Positions 25,212 through 33,584 of a DNA stretch of 33,584 bases are shown in pieces. The position numbers and the translations under genes are program-made. The DNA comes from Bacteroides sp. CAG:1076 (GTDB lineage Bacteria; Bacteroidota; Bacteroidia; Bacteroidales; Bacteroidaceae): contig HF993291.1 in the NCBI GenBank assembly GCA_000436795.1, positions 52,923 through 86,506 on the forward strand, in the 5' to 3' direction. The notes under the pieces are model-generated. The model was not told where the DNA came from. It did not search any database and worked only from the letters and a program-made list of their open reading frames with translations. Every line of letters starts with the position of its first letter. Positions within the stretch are counted from its first letter, which is position 1.

Positions 25212-26318
25212 ATGAAAATCTCGAAAGCTATAATTTCAACTATGATTATCGGCACTTGTCTAACTGCTTGCGGTACGCAACAAAAAAAACAATCTGACAT
25301 GGAAAAAACACCAGAAGCATGTTCTATGCTAAAGATATTAAAGAAGCTTCCTCAGCAAAAACAATTTATGTTTGGTCATCACGACGATCCTATATACGGT
25401 ATTGGTTGGGATGGAGATGAAAACCGGAGCGATGTGAAAAGTGTCTGCGGAGATTATCCTGCAATGATGTCTTTCGATTTGGGAAGAATGGAAATATATG
25501 GTAATAAGACTTTAGATAATGTTTCGGTAGACCGTATCCGGAAAGAGGTGATTGCACAATACGAGCGTGGAGGAATGTCCTCTATCAGTTGGCATGTAGA
25601 CAATCCTGTAACAGGAAAAGATGCATGGGACGTCAGTGATTCTACTGTCGTTAAATCCATTTTGCCCGGAGGTGCCAACCATGACAAGTTTATTGGCTGG
25701 CTGGATAAGATAGCCGATTTCTTGAATTCGATACAGACTCCCGAAGGTGTGAAGGTTCCTGTATTATTCCGTCCTTGGCACGAACATACGGGAAGCTGGT
25801 TCTGGTGGGGAAAGAACTTGTGCTCTGCAGAAGATTACAAGGCTCTGTGGAAAATGACTTACGACCGTATGCAGGAAAAGGGAGCCACTCAGCTTTTATA
25901 TGCTTATTCTCCGGGTACAGAACCTCAGGATTCTACAGAATATCTGGAACGTTATCCGGGAGATAGTATTATAGACCTGATAGGAGTAGATGCCTATCAG
26001 TTTGATAGAGATGCCTATATAAAGAGCCTGAATAATGCACTTACCATTGTATCACAAGTAAGCAAAGCACATCAGAAAGCAATGGCCGTAACCGAAACTG
26101 GATATGAAACGATTCCCGATTCACTTTGGTGGACACAGACACTGATGCCGGTTATAGAAAAATATCCGATAAGTTATGTACTGGTATGGAGAAATGCACG
26201 TGAAAAAGAAAATCATTTTTATGCACCTTACCCGGGACATCCGTCGGCTGCCGACTTTGTGAAATTTTACAATGACCCTCGTACATTGTTTGCCGGAGAT
26301 ATGAAAACAATAAAATAA
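25212..26318 (+). CDS. GH26 endo-beta-1,4-mannanase, lipoprotein
   Basis: A 368-residue lipoprotein (lipobox Cys20 in LTAC) of the size of single-domain Bacteroides GH26 mannanases. Motifs: FMFGHHDDPIYGIGW (52-66), ISWHVDNP (125-132), acid/base Glu191 in RPWHEHTGSWFWWG, and nucleophile Glu295 in VTETGYE. Related Bacteroides enzymes release mannobiose from mannan or galactomannan, which suits the genes downstream. It heads the operon with GH130, the symporter and the epimerase; the order equals that of the B. fragilis mannan cluster in which the first enzyme is ManA. Whether it acts on the surface or on the periplasmic side cannot be read from the sequence. Confidence 0.94.
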   Translation: MKISKAIISTMIIGTCLTACGTQQKKQSDMEKTPEACSMLKILKKLPQQKQFMFGHHDDPIYGIGWDGDENRSDVKSVCGDYPAMMSFDLGRMEIYGNKTLDNVSVDRIRKEVIAQYERGGMSSISWHVDNPVTGKDAWDVSDSTVVKSILPGGANHDKFIGWLDKIADFLNSIQTPEGVKVPVLFRPWHEHTGSWFWWGKNLCSAEDYKALWKMTYDRMQEKGATQLLYAYSPGTEPQDSTEYLERYPGDSIIDLIGVDAYQFDRDAYIKSLNNALTIVSQVSKAHQKAMAVTETGYETIPDSLWWTQTLMPVIEKYPISYVLVWRNAREKENHFYAPYPGHPSAADFVKFYNDPRTLFAGDMKTIK

Positions 26319-26339
26319 TTGATTATAAAACTAATTGCA

Positions 26340-27512
26340 ATGAATGCGTTTGATGAGAAAGTAAAAAGATTGTTCGCTCAGTATGAAGAGTTGATTACTC
26401 GTAAAAATGAGCCTGTAGAGAAAACAAACGGAGTTTTTACTCGCTATAAATATCCGGTAGTGACGGCTGCCCATACACCTGTATTTTGGCGTTATGATCT
26501 TGACGAAAAAACAAATCCATATTTGATGGAACGTATCGGGATGAATGCTACGATGAATTCGGGGGCTATCAAGTGGAACGGAAAGTATTTATTGGTTGTG
26601 CGTGTAGAAGGTGCCGATCGTAAATCTTTTTTTGCTGTTGCCGAAAGCCCGAATGGGGTCGACAATTTCCGTTTCTGGGATTATCCCATTACGATGCCCG
26701 ATGATGTAATACCTGCTACCAACATTTACGATATGCGTTTGACTGCCCATGAAGATGGCTGGATTTATGGCATTTTCTGTGCAGAACGTCACGACGACAA
26801 TGCACCGGCCGGAGATTTGTCTTCAGCAACAGCAACGGCTGCCATCGCTCGGACCAAAGACTTGAAGACATGGGAACGTCTGCCGGACCTGAAATCAAAG
26901 AGTCAGCAGCGTAATGTTGTGCTTCATCCTGAGTTCGTGAATGGAAAGTATGCCTTCTATACTCGTCCGCAAGATGGGTTTATCGATGCCGGAAGCGGTG
27001 GAGGTATCGGCTGGGCGCTGGTAGACGATATTACTCATGCAGAGATCAAGGAAGAAAAAATTATCGATTGCCGTTACTATCATACCATCAAGGAAGTAAA
27101 GAACGGCGAAGGTCCTCATCCTATCAAGACACCAAAAGGATGGTTGCACTTGGCTCATGGTGTACGCGGCTGTGCTGCTGGTCTGCGTTATGTGCTTTAT
27201 ATGTATATGACTTCATTGGAAGATCCCAGCAAGCTGATTGCATCTCCGGGTGGTTACTTCATGGCTCCCGAAGGAGAAGAGCGTATCGGTGATGTTTCGA
27301 ATGTATTGTTCACTAATGGCTGGATTGCCGACGAAGACGGAACGGTCTTTATATATTATGCTTCTTCCGATACACGTATGCATGTAGCTGTTTCTACTAT
27401 TGACAAGTTGGTGGATTATTGTATGAATACTCCGCAGGATGGTTTGACTACTACAGCTTCAGTAGAAACCTTGAAGCACTTGATTGATAAAAACATGAAA
27501 CTGATGAAATAA
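26340..27512 (+). CDS. mgp: GH130 4-O-beta-D-mannosyl-D-glucose phosphorylase
   Basis: A 390-residue cytoplasmic enzyme without signal peptide that converts mannosyl-beta-1,4-glucose and phosphate into alpha-mannose 1-phosphate and glucose. It belongs to GH130 subfamily 1: [20 protein letters not shown] (31-50), [20 protein letters not shown] (64-83), catalytic Asp131 in NIYDMRLT, and a late [12 protein letters not shown]. Asp131 has the same number as the general acid of the B. fragilis enzyme, consistent with collinear proteins. The start is ATG at 26340, 21 nt after the GH26 stop; the frame extends upstream only to that stop and offers no better codon. The epimerase downstream supplies its substrate. 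High confidence in function because all four genes of the known pathway are together. Confidence 0.95.
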   Translation: MNAFDEKVKRLFAQYEELITRKNEPVEKTNGVFTRYKYPVVTAAHTPVFWRYDLDEKTNPYLMERIGMNATMNSGAIKWNGKYLLVVRVEGADRKSFFAVAESPNGVDNFRFWDYPITMPDDVIPATNIYDMRLTAHEDGWIYGIFCAERHDDNAPAGDLSSATATAAIARTKDLKTWERLPDLKSKSQQRNVVLHPEFVNGKYAFYTRPQDGFIDAGSGGGIGWALVDDITHAEIKEEKIIDCRYYHTIKEVKNGEGPHPIKTPKGWLHLAHGVRGCAAGLRYVLYMYMTSLEDPSKLIASPGGYFMAPEGEERIGDVSNVLFTNGWIADEDGTVFIYYASSDTRMHVAVSTIDKLVDYCMNTPQDGLTTTASVETLKHLIDKNMKLMK

Positions 27513-27532
27513 TAAGGAAAGTAAGTACTACT

Positions 27533-28930
27533 ATGATAAAGCTCACGGAAAAGATTGGTTATGGTTTTGGTGATATGGCTTCTTCCATGTTTTGGAAGTT
27601 GTTCGGTGCCTATTTGATGATATTTTACACGGATGTATTCGGGTTGCCTGCTGCTATGGTGGGAACAATGTTTTTGGTTACTCGAATATGGGATTCCGTA
27701 TTCGATCCGATTGTCGGTGTGGTAGCCGATCGTACTTCCAGCCGATGGGGAAAATTTCGCCCATATTTGTTGTTCCTTGCCGTTCCGTTTGCCTTGATAG
27801 GAGTACTTACTTTTTATACACCTCCTTTCGGAGATATGGGGAAGCTGGTATATGCTTACATTACCTATTCATTGATGATGATGGTATATTCGGCTATCAA
27901 TGTTCCTTATGCCTCGTTGTTGGGAGTTATGAGTCCTGATCCGGCGGATCGTAATACGCTGTCTACATATCGTATGATGTTTGCTTATCTTGGCAGTTTT
28001 ATTGCACTTTTGCTGTTTATGCCAATGGTAAATGTATTCAGCGGGCATAGTAAGGACCTGGGTGACCAGCAGTTTGGATGGTGCATGGCTGTAATTGTAA
28101 TAGCCGTAATGTGCGCCTTGTTGTTTTTTGGATGTTTTGCCTGGACAAGAGAACGTGTAAAACCAATCAATGATAAGAAAACTTCGCTGAAAGACGATAT
28201 AAGAGATTTGTTTCACAATAAGCCTTGGTGGATATTATTTGGTGCCGGAGTTGCGACTTTAGTCTTTAATTCTATTCGTGACGGGGCAGCTGTTTATTAT
28301 TTCAAGTATTTTGTGGTAGAAGATGAATATCGTTCTATTTCAGTGATGGGCGTATCGTTTGTTTTAAGTGGTCTATACCTTTCTATCGGGCAGATAGCCA
28401 ATATCGTTGGAGTTATTTTGGCAGCTCCTATGAGTAACAAGGTAGGAAAGAAGAAAACATTCGCTCTTTCTATGCTGGTTGCTTCCGTATTGAGTGTCAT
28501 ATTCTTCTGGTTCGACAATGACGACCTGATGCTGATTTTTATCTTCCAGTGTCTGATCAGTATTTGTGCGGGTAGCATTTTCCCCTTACTCTGGTCTATG
28601 TATGCTGACTGTGCCGATTATTCGGAGCTGAAGACAGGCAACCGTGCAACAGGACTGATATTTAGTGCTTCATCGATGAGCCAGAAATTCGGGTGGGCAA
28701 TAGGTACGGCGGTTACCGGATGGCTGTTGTCTTTCTTCGGCTTTCAGGCCAATGCCGTTCAGAGTGCAGAAACGATCAATGGCATCAAGATGTTTTTAAG
28801 TTTGCTTCCTGCCATGGCAGCGTTTATATCCGTTCTTTTCATAGTTTGTTATCCGTTGGGTGAGCAGAAAATGAAAGGTATCATGGAGCAATTGAATTTA
28901 AAACGAAAATCGAAAAAAGATGGACAATGA
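27533..28930 (+). CDS. GPH/MFS family sugar:cation symporter, probable mannobiose importer
   Basis: A 465-residue inner-membrane protein with about twelve hydrophobic segments. The N-terminus MIKLTEKIGYGFGDMASSMFW and the motifs RIWDSVFDPIVGVVADRT and SRWGKFRPYLLF mark the glycoside-pentoside-hexuronide:cation (MelB-like) family. The tail LKRKSKKDGQ is basic and cytoplasmic. Located between mannosylglucose phosphorylase and the epimerase, it should carry mannobiose or short manno-oligosaccharides into the cytoplasm. AAGGAA lies 12-17 bp before the start; the gap to GH130 is 20 bp. Its last 11 bp overlap the epimerase gene, indicating translational coupling. Confidence 0.92.
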   Translation: MIKLTEKIGYGFGDMASSMFWKLFGAYLMIFYTDVFGLPAAMVGTMFLVTRIWDSVFDPIVGVVADRTSSRWGKFRPYLLFLAVPFALIGVLTFYTPPFGDMGKLVYAYITYSLMMMVYSAINVPYASLLGVMSPDPADRNTLSTYRMMFAYLGSFIALLLFMPMVNVFSGHSKDLGDQQFGWCMAVIVIAVMCALLFFGCFAWTRERVKPINDKKTSLKDDIRDLFHNKPWWILFGAGVATLVFNSIRDGAAVYYFKYFVVEDEYRSISVMGVSFVLSGLYLSIGQIANIVGVILAAPMSNKVGKKKTFALSMLVASVLSVIFFWFDNDDLMLIFIFQCLISICAGSIFPLLWSMYADCADYSELKTGNRATGLIFSASSMSQKFGWAIGTAVTGWLLSFFGFQANAVQSAETINGIKMFLSLLPAMAAFISVLFIVCYPLGEQKMKGIMEQLNLKRKSKKDGQ

Positions 28931-30122
28931 AAAGATAAGCCAGTTGTGTGCTGAAGTAAAGGCAGAGCTGGAAAATAATATACTTCCTTTTTGGATGACA
29001 AAGATGATTGACCGCGAACGCGGAGGTTTCTATGGTCGCATTACAGGAAACGATGTCTTGGAGGCATCGGCTTCGAAGGGAGCAATTCTGAACGCCCGTA
29101 TTTTATGGACATTCTCTGCTGCCTACCGTCTGTTGGGAAAAGAAGAGTATCTGGAAACGGCTACTCGTGCCAAACGTTATCTGATTGACCATTTTTATGA
29201 TGCTGAGTTTGGTGGCATTTATTGGGAGCTGGATTGTGAGGGAAAGCCGCTTGATACTAAGAAACAGATTTACGCCATAGGATTTGCTATTTACGGATTG
29301 AGTGAATATGTTCGTGCTACAGGCGATGCGGAAGCGCTGGATTACGCTAAACGTTTGTTTGAAGTAATCGAAAAATATAGCTTCGATGCTGATAAAAATG
29401 GCTATCTGGAAGCGCTTACCCGCGACTGGCATCCGATAGCGGACATGCGTCTGAGTGATAAAGACGAGAATGAGAAGAAAACCATGAATACGCATTTGCA
29501 TATTCTGGAGCCTTATACCAATCTGTATCGTGTATGGAAAGATGAATACCTGAAGAAGCAGATTCGTAACTTGGTCAACTTGTTTCTGGATAAAATACTC
29601 GATGCAGACACTTACCACCTGAATTTGTTTTTTGAAGACGACTGGACCAATAAGTATCAGATTGTATCGTACGGACATGACATTGAGGCATCGTGGTTGA
29701 TTCACGAAGCAGCTTTGGTCTTGGGCGATAAAGATTTGCTGGAAAAGGTAGAACCGGCTATTATAAAAATTGCAGCGGCAGCCGATGAAGGATTGAATCC
29801 GGATGGAAGCATGATTTATGAAAACTTTGTAAGTAAAGGCAAGGTAGACCGTGAACTGCACTGGTGGGTACAGGCAGAAAACGTGGTTGGTCACCTGAAT
29901 CTCTATCAGCATTTTGCTGATCAGTCGGCATTGGAGAAAGCTTTGCGGTGCTGGAATTTTATCAAAAACCATTTGGTTGACAGAGAACACGGGGAGTGGC
30001 ACTGGAGTTTATATGCCGACGGTACGGTCAATACCAAAGATGATAAGGCTGGCTTCTGGAAATGTCCTTATCATAACGGGCGTATGTGCATGGAAACACT
30101 GGAACGCTTCTGCAAAGCGTAG
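28920..30122 (+). CDS. Mannobiose (cellobiose-type) 2-epimerase, AGE family
   Basis: A 400-residue cytoplasmic enzyme with the (alpha/alpha)6-barrel of N-acylglucosamine 2-epimerases. It epimerises C2 of the reducing-end sugar, turning mannobiose into mannosyl-glucose for GH130. Motifs: RERGGFYGRI (32-41), NTHLHILEPYTNLYR (190-204) with His192 or His194, SYGHDIEASWL (250-260) with His253 and Glu256, HWWVQAENVVG, and near the C-terminus KCPYHNGRMCMET with His385. These His and Glu residues correspond to the catalytic and metal-independent acid/base set known for cellobiose 2-epimerases. The gene overlaps the symporter gene by 11 bp. The next gene follows after 139 bp containing a large inverted repeat. 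Confidence 0.93.
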   Translation: MDNEKISQLCAEVKAELENNILPFWMTKMIDRERGGFYGRITGNDVLEASASKGAILNARILWTFSAAYRLLGKEEYLETATRAKRYLIDHFYDAEFGGIYWELDCEGKPLDTKKQIYAIGFAIYGLSEYVRATGDAEALDYAKRLFEVIEKYSFDADKNGYLEALTRDWHPIADMRLSDKDENEKKTMNTHLHILEPYTNLYRVWKDEYLKKQIRNLVNLFLDKILDADTYHLNLFFEDDWTNKYQIVSYGHDIEASWLIHEAALVLGDKDLLEKVEPAIIKIAAAADEGLNPDGSMIYENFVSKGKVDRELHWWVQAENVVGHLNLYQHFADQSALEKALRCWNFIKNHLVDREHGEWHWSLYADGTVNTKDDKAGFWKCPYHNGRMCMETLERFCKA

Positions 30123-30156
30123 AGGATAATATCTTTTAGTGGAAATAGACATAAAA

Positions 30157-30197
30157 CTCATCACTATAAGGATCGGACCGATCGTTATGGTGATGAG
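30157..30197. repeat. Near-perfect 20-bp inverted repeat between epimerase and GH2 genes
   Basis: Arms 30157-30176 and 30178-30197 match at 18 of 20 positions around a single central base; one mismatch is a G-U-compatible pair in RNA. The sequence after it is ATTATTAATA, not a T-run, so it is not a normal terminator. In RNA it would form a stem of about 18 bp in the middle of the operon, 65 bp before the GH2 start. mRNA processing, stabilisation of the upstream transcript, or a protein-binding palindrome are all possible. Confidence 0.65.
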
Positions 30198-30261
30198 ATT
30201 ATTAATACTCGGCATTGCAGGACTATTTTTTAGGCATCGACAAAATCTTATTGAAAATATT

Positions 30262-32706
30262 ATGAAAAAACTATTATCTGTATTGCTGCTTATACAGTTT
30301 ATTGCCTGTCTGTCTGTCAGTGCGCAACAGGCAAGAGAAGCTATATTGCTGAACAATGGGTGGAAATTTGCCTATGGACATGCGGGCGACATGAAGAAGG
30401 ATTTTACTCATGGTACAGAGTATTTCACCTATTTTGCGAAAGCTAAATCCTTTAATCAGAACCAGGGGCCCAGTTCCGAACAGTTTAATGACAGCACGTG
30501 GCAGACAGTCAATTTGCCGCACGACTGGGTGGTAGACCTTCCTTTTTCGAAAGAGGCAAGCCATAGTCATGGATACAAGACCGTCGGATGGAAATATCCG
30601 GAAACCAGTGTCGGATGGTATCGGCGTAAGTTTTATATACCAGAAAAGGATTTAGGAAAACACATCAGTGTACGGTTCGACGGCATTTTTCGTAATGCGC
30701 AGGTCTTTTGCAACGGCTTTTATTTAGGTCACGAGCCGAGTGGATACGCTACACAGGTGTACGATTTGACAGAATACTTGAATTATGGTGGCGAAAACTT
30801 GCTGACCGTCCGTGTGGACGCCAGTACAGAAGAAGGATGGTATTACGAAGGAGCGGGCATTTATCGGGATGTATGGCTGGACAAGATGTCGCAGGTACAT
30901 GTTGCTCCTTTCGGTACTTTTATAACTACACGTATCGACCGTTCTTATCAGACTGCCGATGTAAATATAGAGGTCTGCTTGGCGAACAAAGGGCTGGAGG
31001 CAGCAGGTTGTAAGGTCGTCAACCGTATTCTCGATGCGACGGGTAAGGAAGTAGTCCGCACGCAGGAATCAAGCACGACTTTAGCTCCCAAGCAGGAAGA
31101 AGTGAAATTGTTGCAGTCGGCAACGATGGACAATATTCATCTATGGGATTTGGAGCATCCTTATTTGTATACCTTATATACAGATGTATATGTCGGCGAG
31201 AAACTGGTCGATACGTATACGACGAGTTTTGGAATCCGTAACATTGAGTTCAATCCGCAGAAAGGATTTTTGTTGAACGGCTGTCCCGTCAAGTTGAAAG
31301 GTACCAACTTGCATCAGGATCATGCGGGAGTAGGGACAGGTATTCCCGACAGATTATGGAAATACCGGATCGAAAAAATGAAATCGATGGGCAGCAATGC
31401 GATACGTACTTCTCATAATCCCGTATCGCCTGCCATGCTCGATTTGTGCGACCGTATGGGAATGCTGGTCATCGAAGAGAATCGCTTGATGGGGATTAAT
31501 AAGGAACATGTCGATTTGCTGGAGCGGATGATTAAACGCGACCGCAATCATCCGTGCATCATTCTGTGGAGTATCGGAAACGAAGAGTGGGCACTCGAAG
31601 GGAACGAACGCGGATTGCGTATTACTCAATCGATGAGTGAATACGTACATCAGTTGGATTCCACCCGGCTGACAACACAGGGTACTGCCGGTGGGCGGGT
31701 TTCTCTTTTCGGAGTCGATGTGAAAGGCTATAATTATCTCCGCCAGAATCCGATAGATGAATATCATCGCGAACATCCCGACTGGTATGCTCCGGTGGGT
31801 TCGGAAGAAACATCGGGGTGCGGAACGCGTAACGTTTATTACACCGATTCGTTGCGTGGCTGGATGGCGCCTATCAACCGTACGGCTGAAGATGACAATC
31901 GTATTGTCAATGCCATGGCACGTGGCTGGCAGTTCTACCATGAACGTCCCTGGCTGGCCGGATTGTTTTACTGGACGGGACTGGATTACAGGGGAGAACC
32001 GAACCCAATGCTTTATCCGGCAACCGGCTCACAGTTTGGAATATTCGACTATTGTGGTTTCCCGAAGGATGAGGCTTTCTATCTGAAATCGTGGTGGACC
32101 GACGAACCGGTGCTGCATTTGTCTCCGCATTGGAACCTGTTTGGTCACGAAGGGGATAGTATCAGGGTTTGGGCCTATAGTAATTGTGACGAAGTGGAAT
32201 TGTTTGTCAACGGAAAGAACTTGGGGCGGAAGCCGATGCCTGCCGATGGTTATATTGAATGGAAGACGGTTTATCGTCCGGGAGCCTTAATGGCTAAAGG
32301 ATACAAAGGCGGAAAGAAAATCATGGTAGAGAAAATAGAAACAACAGGCAAGGCTGCCCGTATATTGATGGAACCGTATAATACAACTTTGAAAGCCGAC
32401 GGTCAGGATATTGCAATCGTAGACCTGACGTTGAAAGACGAGAAAAACCGTGAGGTACCCGATGCCATGAATGAAATGACAGTAACTCTGACGGGGCCCG
32501 CTACCATCTTGGGATATGGAAACGGTGATCCGGGATTCAAAGAAACAGAACGTCCTGTCAACGGCGAGAAGACTTTCTGCATCAAGGCTTTCGCCGGAAA
32601 GGCACAAGTCATCATACGTTCGCTGGAAGGACAGAAAGGAACGGTCCAACTGGAGGTGTCGGGCACGGGACTGAAAAAAGCAACTCAACAATTTATAACT
32701 GATTAA
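30262..32706 (+). CDS. GH2 beta-glycosidase (beta-galactosidase-like; possibly mannan-active)
   Basis: An 814-residue exported enzyme with signal peptide MKKLLSVLL to about SVSAQ (residue 22). The open frame continues upstream to 30139, but that part spans the inverted repeat and the MKK start gives a normal signal. Domains: sugar-binding jelly roll (about 25-215), Ig-like (215-325), TIM barrel (325-620), and further beta domains of the type found in Bacteroides GH2 beta-galactosidases. Acid/base Glu441 lies in SIGNEEW and the likely nucleophile Glu516 in [26 protein letters not shown] (382-400) is the classical GH2 motif. The fold groups with beta-galactosidases, but family GH2 also holds beta-mannosidases, and the locus has no other exo-mannosidase. 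It may remove beta-galactose from galactoglucomannan side chains or terminal mannose. GH3 follows after 4 bp. Confidence 0.87.
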   Translation: MKKLLSVLLLIQFIACLSVSAQQAREAILLNNGWKFAYGHAGDMKKDFTHGTEYFTYFAKAKSFNQNQGPSSEQFNDSTWQTVNLPHDWVVDLPFSKEASHSHGYKTVGWKYPETSVGWYRRKFYIPEKDLGKHISVRFDGIFRNAQVFCNGFYLGHEPSGYATQVYDLTEYLNYGGENLLTVRVDASTEEGWYYEGAGIYRDVWLDKMSQVHVAPFGTFITTRIDRSYQTADVNIEVCLANKGLEAAGCKVVNRILDATGKEVVRTQESSTTLAPKQEEVKLLQSATMDNIHLWDLEHPYLYTLYTDVYVGEKLVDTYTTSFGIRNIEFNPQKGFLLNGCPVKLKGTNLHQDHAGVGTGIPDRLWKYRIEKMKSMGSNAIRTSHNPVSPAMLDLCDRMGMLVIEENRLMGINKEHVDLLERMIKRDRNHPCIILWSIGNEEWALEGNERGLRITQSMSEYVHQLDSTRLTTQGTAGGRVSLFGVDVKGYNYLRQNPIDEYHREHPDWYAPVGSEETSGCGTRNVYYTDSLRGWMAPINRTAEDDNRIVNAMARGWQFYHERPWLAGLFYWTGLDYRGEPNPMLYPATGSQFGIFDYCGFPKDEAFYLKSWWTDEPVLHLSPHWNLFGHEGDSIRVWAYSNCDEVELFVNGKNLGRKPMPADGYIEWKTVYRPGALMAKGYKGGKKIMVEKIETTGKAARILMEPYNTTLKADGQDIAIVDLTLKDEKNREVPDAMNEMTVTLTGPATILGYGNGDPGFKETERPVNGEKTFCIKAFAGKAQVIIRSLEGQKGTVQLEVSGTGLKKATQQFITD

Positions 32707-32710
32707 TAGT

Positions 32711-33584
32711 ATGAATAACATTCGAAACTTGGCAATGGCTTCCATGATGTGTGCGGGAAGCCTTGCGGGAATAGCTCAGACTGCTCCCGCTATTCCTGCC
32801 GATCCGGTAATCGAGGCACACATTCAGGAATGGCTGAAGAAAATGACACTCGAAGAGAAAATCGGACAGATGTGCGAAATAACGGTAGACGTGGTAACCG
32901 ATTTTCCGGGAAGTAAGGATGGCTTTAAACTCAGTGAGGCTATGCTTGATACCGTAATCGGGAAATATAAGGTGGGCTCTATCTTGAATGTACCTTTAAG
33001 TGTGGCTCAGAAGAAAGAAGTATGGGCTGCGGCTATCAAGCAGATTCAGGATAAATCGATGAAGGAAATCGGTATTCCTTGTATATATGGTGTCGACCAG
33101 ATTCATGGTACCACCTACACACTCGATGGAACTATGTTCCCTCAGGGAGTGAATATGGGGGCATCTTTCAATCGTGCGCTGGTGCGCCGTGGTGCTGAGA
33201 TTTCCGCTTACGAAACGAAGGCTGGCTGTATTCCCTGGACGTATGCGCCGGTAGTCGACCTGGGACGTGACCCGCGCTGGCCGCGTATGTGGGAAAACTA
33301 CGGTGAAGACTGCTATGTAAATGCTGAAATGGGTGTTGAAGCGGTCAAGGGCTTTCAGGGAAGCGACCCGAACCACATCGGCGAATACAATGTGGCTGCC
33401 TGCATGAAACATTACATGGGTTACGGCGTTCCGGTATCGGGAAAAGACCGTACACCGTCGTCTATCTCACGAAGTGATATGCGTGAGAAGCATTTCGCTC
33501 CGTTCTTGGCGGCTGTGAAAGCTGGAGCCTTGTCGGTGATGGTTAACTCGGGCGTGGACAACGGCATGCCTTTCCATGCCAATC
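32711..33584 (+). CDS. GH3 beta-glucosidase, 3' end outside window
   Basis: The frame opens with ATG at 32711 and stays open to the right edge: 291 codons of a protein that normally has about 750. The signal peptide ends near GIAQ (residues 20-23). GH3 N-terminal barrel motifs: [14 protein letters not shown] (41-54), [14 protein letters not shown] (about 123-136), [36 protein letters not shown] and [10 protein letters not shown], the last carrying the substrate-contacting Lys-His. The window ends at [16 protein letters not shown], shortly before the expected nucleophile Asp, so that residue cannot be checked. GH3 enzymes with this sequence usually act on terminal beta-glucose, fitting glucomannan-derived oligosaccharides. 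It follows the GH2 gene by 4 bp in the same operon. Confidence 0.9.
   Translation, partial: MNNIRNLAMASMMCAGSLAGIAQTAPAIPADPVIEAHIQEWLKKMTLEEKIGQMCEITVDVVTDFPGSKDGFKLSEAMLDTVIGKYKVGSILNVPLSVAQKKEVWAAAIKQIQDKSMKEIGIPCIYGVDQIHGTTYTLDGTMFPQGVNMGASFNRALVRRGAEISAYETKAGCIPWTYAPVVDLGRDPRWPRMWENYGEDCYVNAEMGVEAVKGFQGSDPNHIGEYNVAACMKHYMGYGVPVSGKDRTPSSISRSDMREKHFAPFLAAVKAGALSVMVNSGVDNGMPFHAN

Noticed and set aside
29103..30002. 299-codon antisense open frame within the epimerase gene
   Set aside because: It is the reverse-strand shadow of a well-supported enzyme, with no family features and no promoter. The same holds for antisense frames at 4233-4922, 11117-11728, 15778-16251 and 31354-31941.
30157..30197. 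Inverted repeat read as a terminator
   Set aside because: No T-run follows on either strand and the same operon seems to continue into GH2 and GH3 without a new promoter.
30139..30261. Longer N-terminus for the GH2 enzyme
   Set aside because: It would translate through the inverted repeat and place a second hydrophobic segment before a normal signal peptide that starts at 30262.
1..33584. tRNA, rRNA and CRISPR arrays
   Set aside because: No conserved tRNA arms, rRNA segments or regularly spaced repeats were seen on either strand.

Overview
The window looks like the chromosome of a gut Bacteroidales, Bacteroides or Phocaeicola. The evidence is a SusC/SusD pair, many lipoprotein signal peptides, a fimbrillin-type lipoprotein, AT-rich spacers, and promoters with the Bacteroides -7 element TAnnTTTG. 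No rRNA, tRNA, CRISPR array or intact mobile element was seen.

Layout. Bases 1-2600 hold unrelated chromosome on the minus strand: a fimbrillin-like lipoprotein cut by the left edge and a MATE exporter whose leader contains a strong terminator hairpin. From about 2680 to the right edge lies a large polysaccharide utilization locus for acetylated, galactosylated (gluco)mannan. In order it holds: a CE2-type esterase and a SASA-type esterase (+); a minus-strand operon of GH36 alpha-galactosidase, aldo/keto reductase and GH97 alpha-galactosidase; a divergent AraC-family regulator; a GH5 endoglycanase of subfamily 2 type; a GH5_7 mannanase lipoprotein; SusC, SusD and a SusE-position lipoprotein; a DUF6057 membrane protein with a CxxCH/PD40 lipoprotein; a GH26 remnant; an intact GH26 mannanase; GH130 mannosylglucose phosphorylase; a GPH/MFS sugar symporter; mannobiose 2-epimerase; a GH2 enzyme; and a GH3 beta-glucosidase cut by the right edge. 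The run GH26, GH130, transporter, epimerase matches the known Bacteroides fragilis mannan catabolic cluster.

How the genes work together (inference from families). Surface GH26 and GH5_7 lipoproteins cut the mannan backbone while the esterases remove acetyl groups. SusC/D and the third lipoprotein capture and import oligosaccharides. GH36 and GH97 strip alpha-galactose, and GH2, GH3 and GH5 trim the chains in the periplasm. The symporter imports mannobiose, the epimerase makes mannosyl-glucose, and the phosphorylase yields mannose 1-phosphate plus glucose.

Main discovery. A 15-bp element close to GATAAAATTATATCA (inverted half-sites GATA-N6-TATC) sits exactly 21 nt (22 nt once) upstream of TAnnTTTG in six promoters: CE2, GH36 operon, GH5, GH5_7, SusC and GH26. 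All six lack a correctly spaced -33 TTTG. It is absent from the promoters of araC, the MATE gene and the DUF6057/CxxCH cassette. This looks like the operator of one mannan regulon. It also marks the DUF6057/CxxCH pair, next to a truncated GH26 gene, as a likely inserted module of unknown function.
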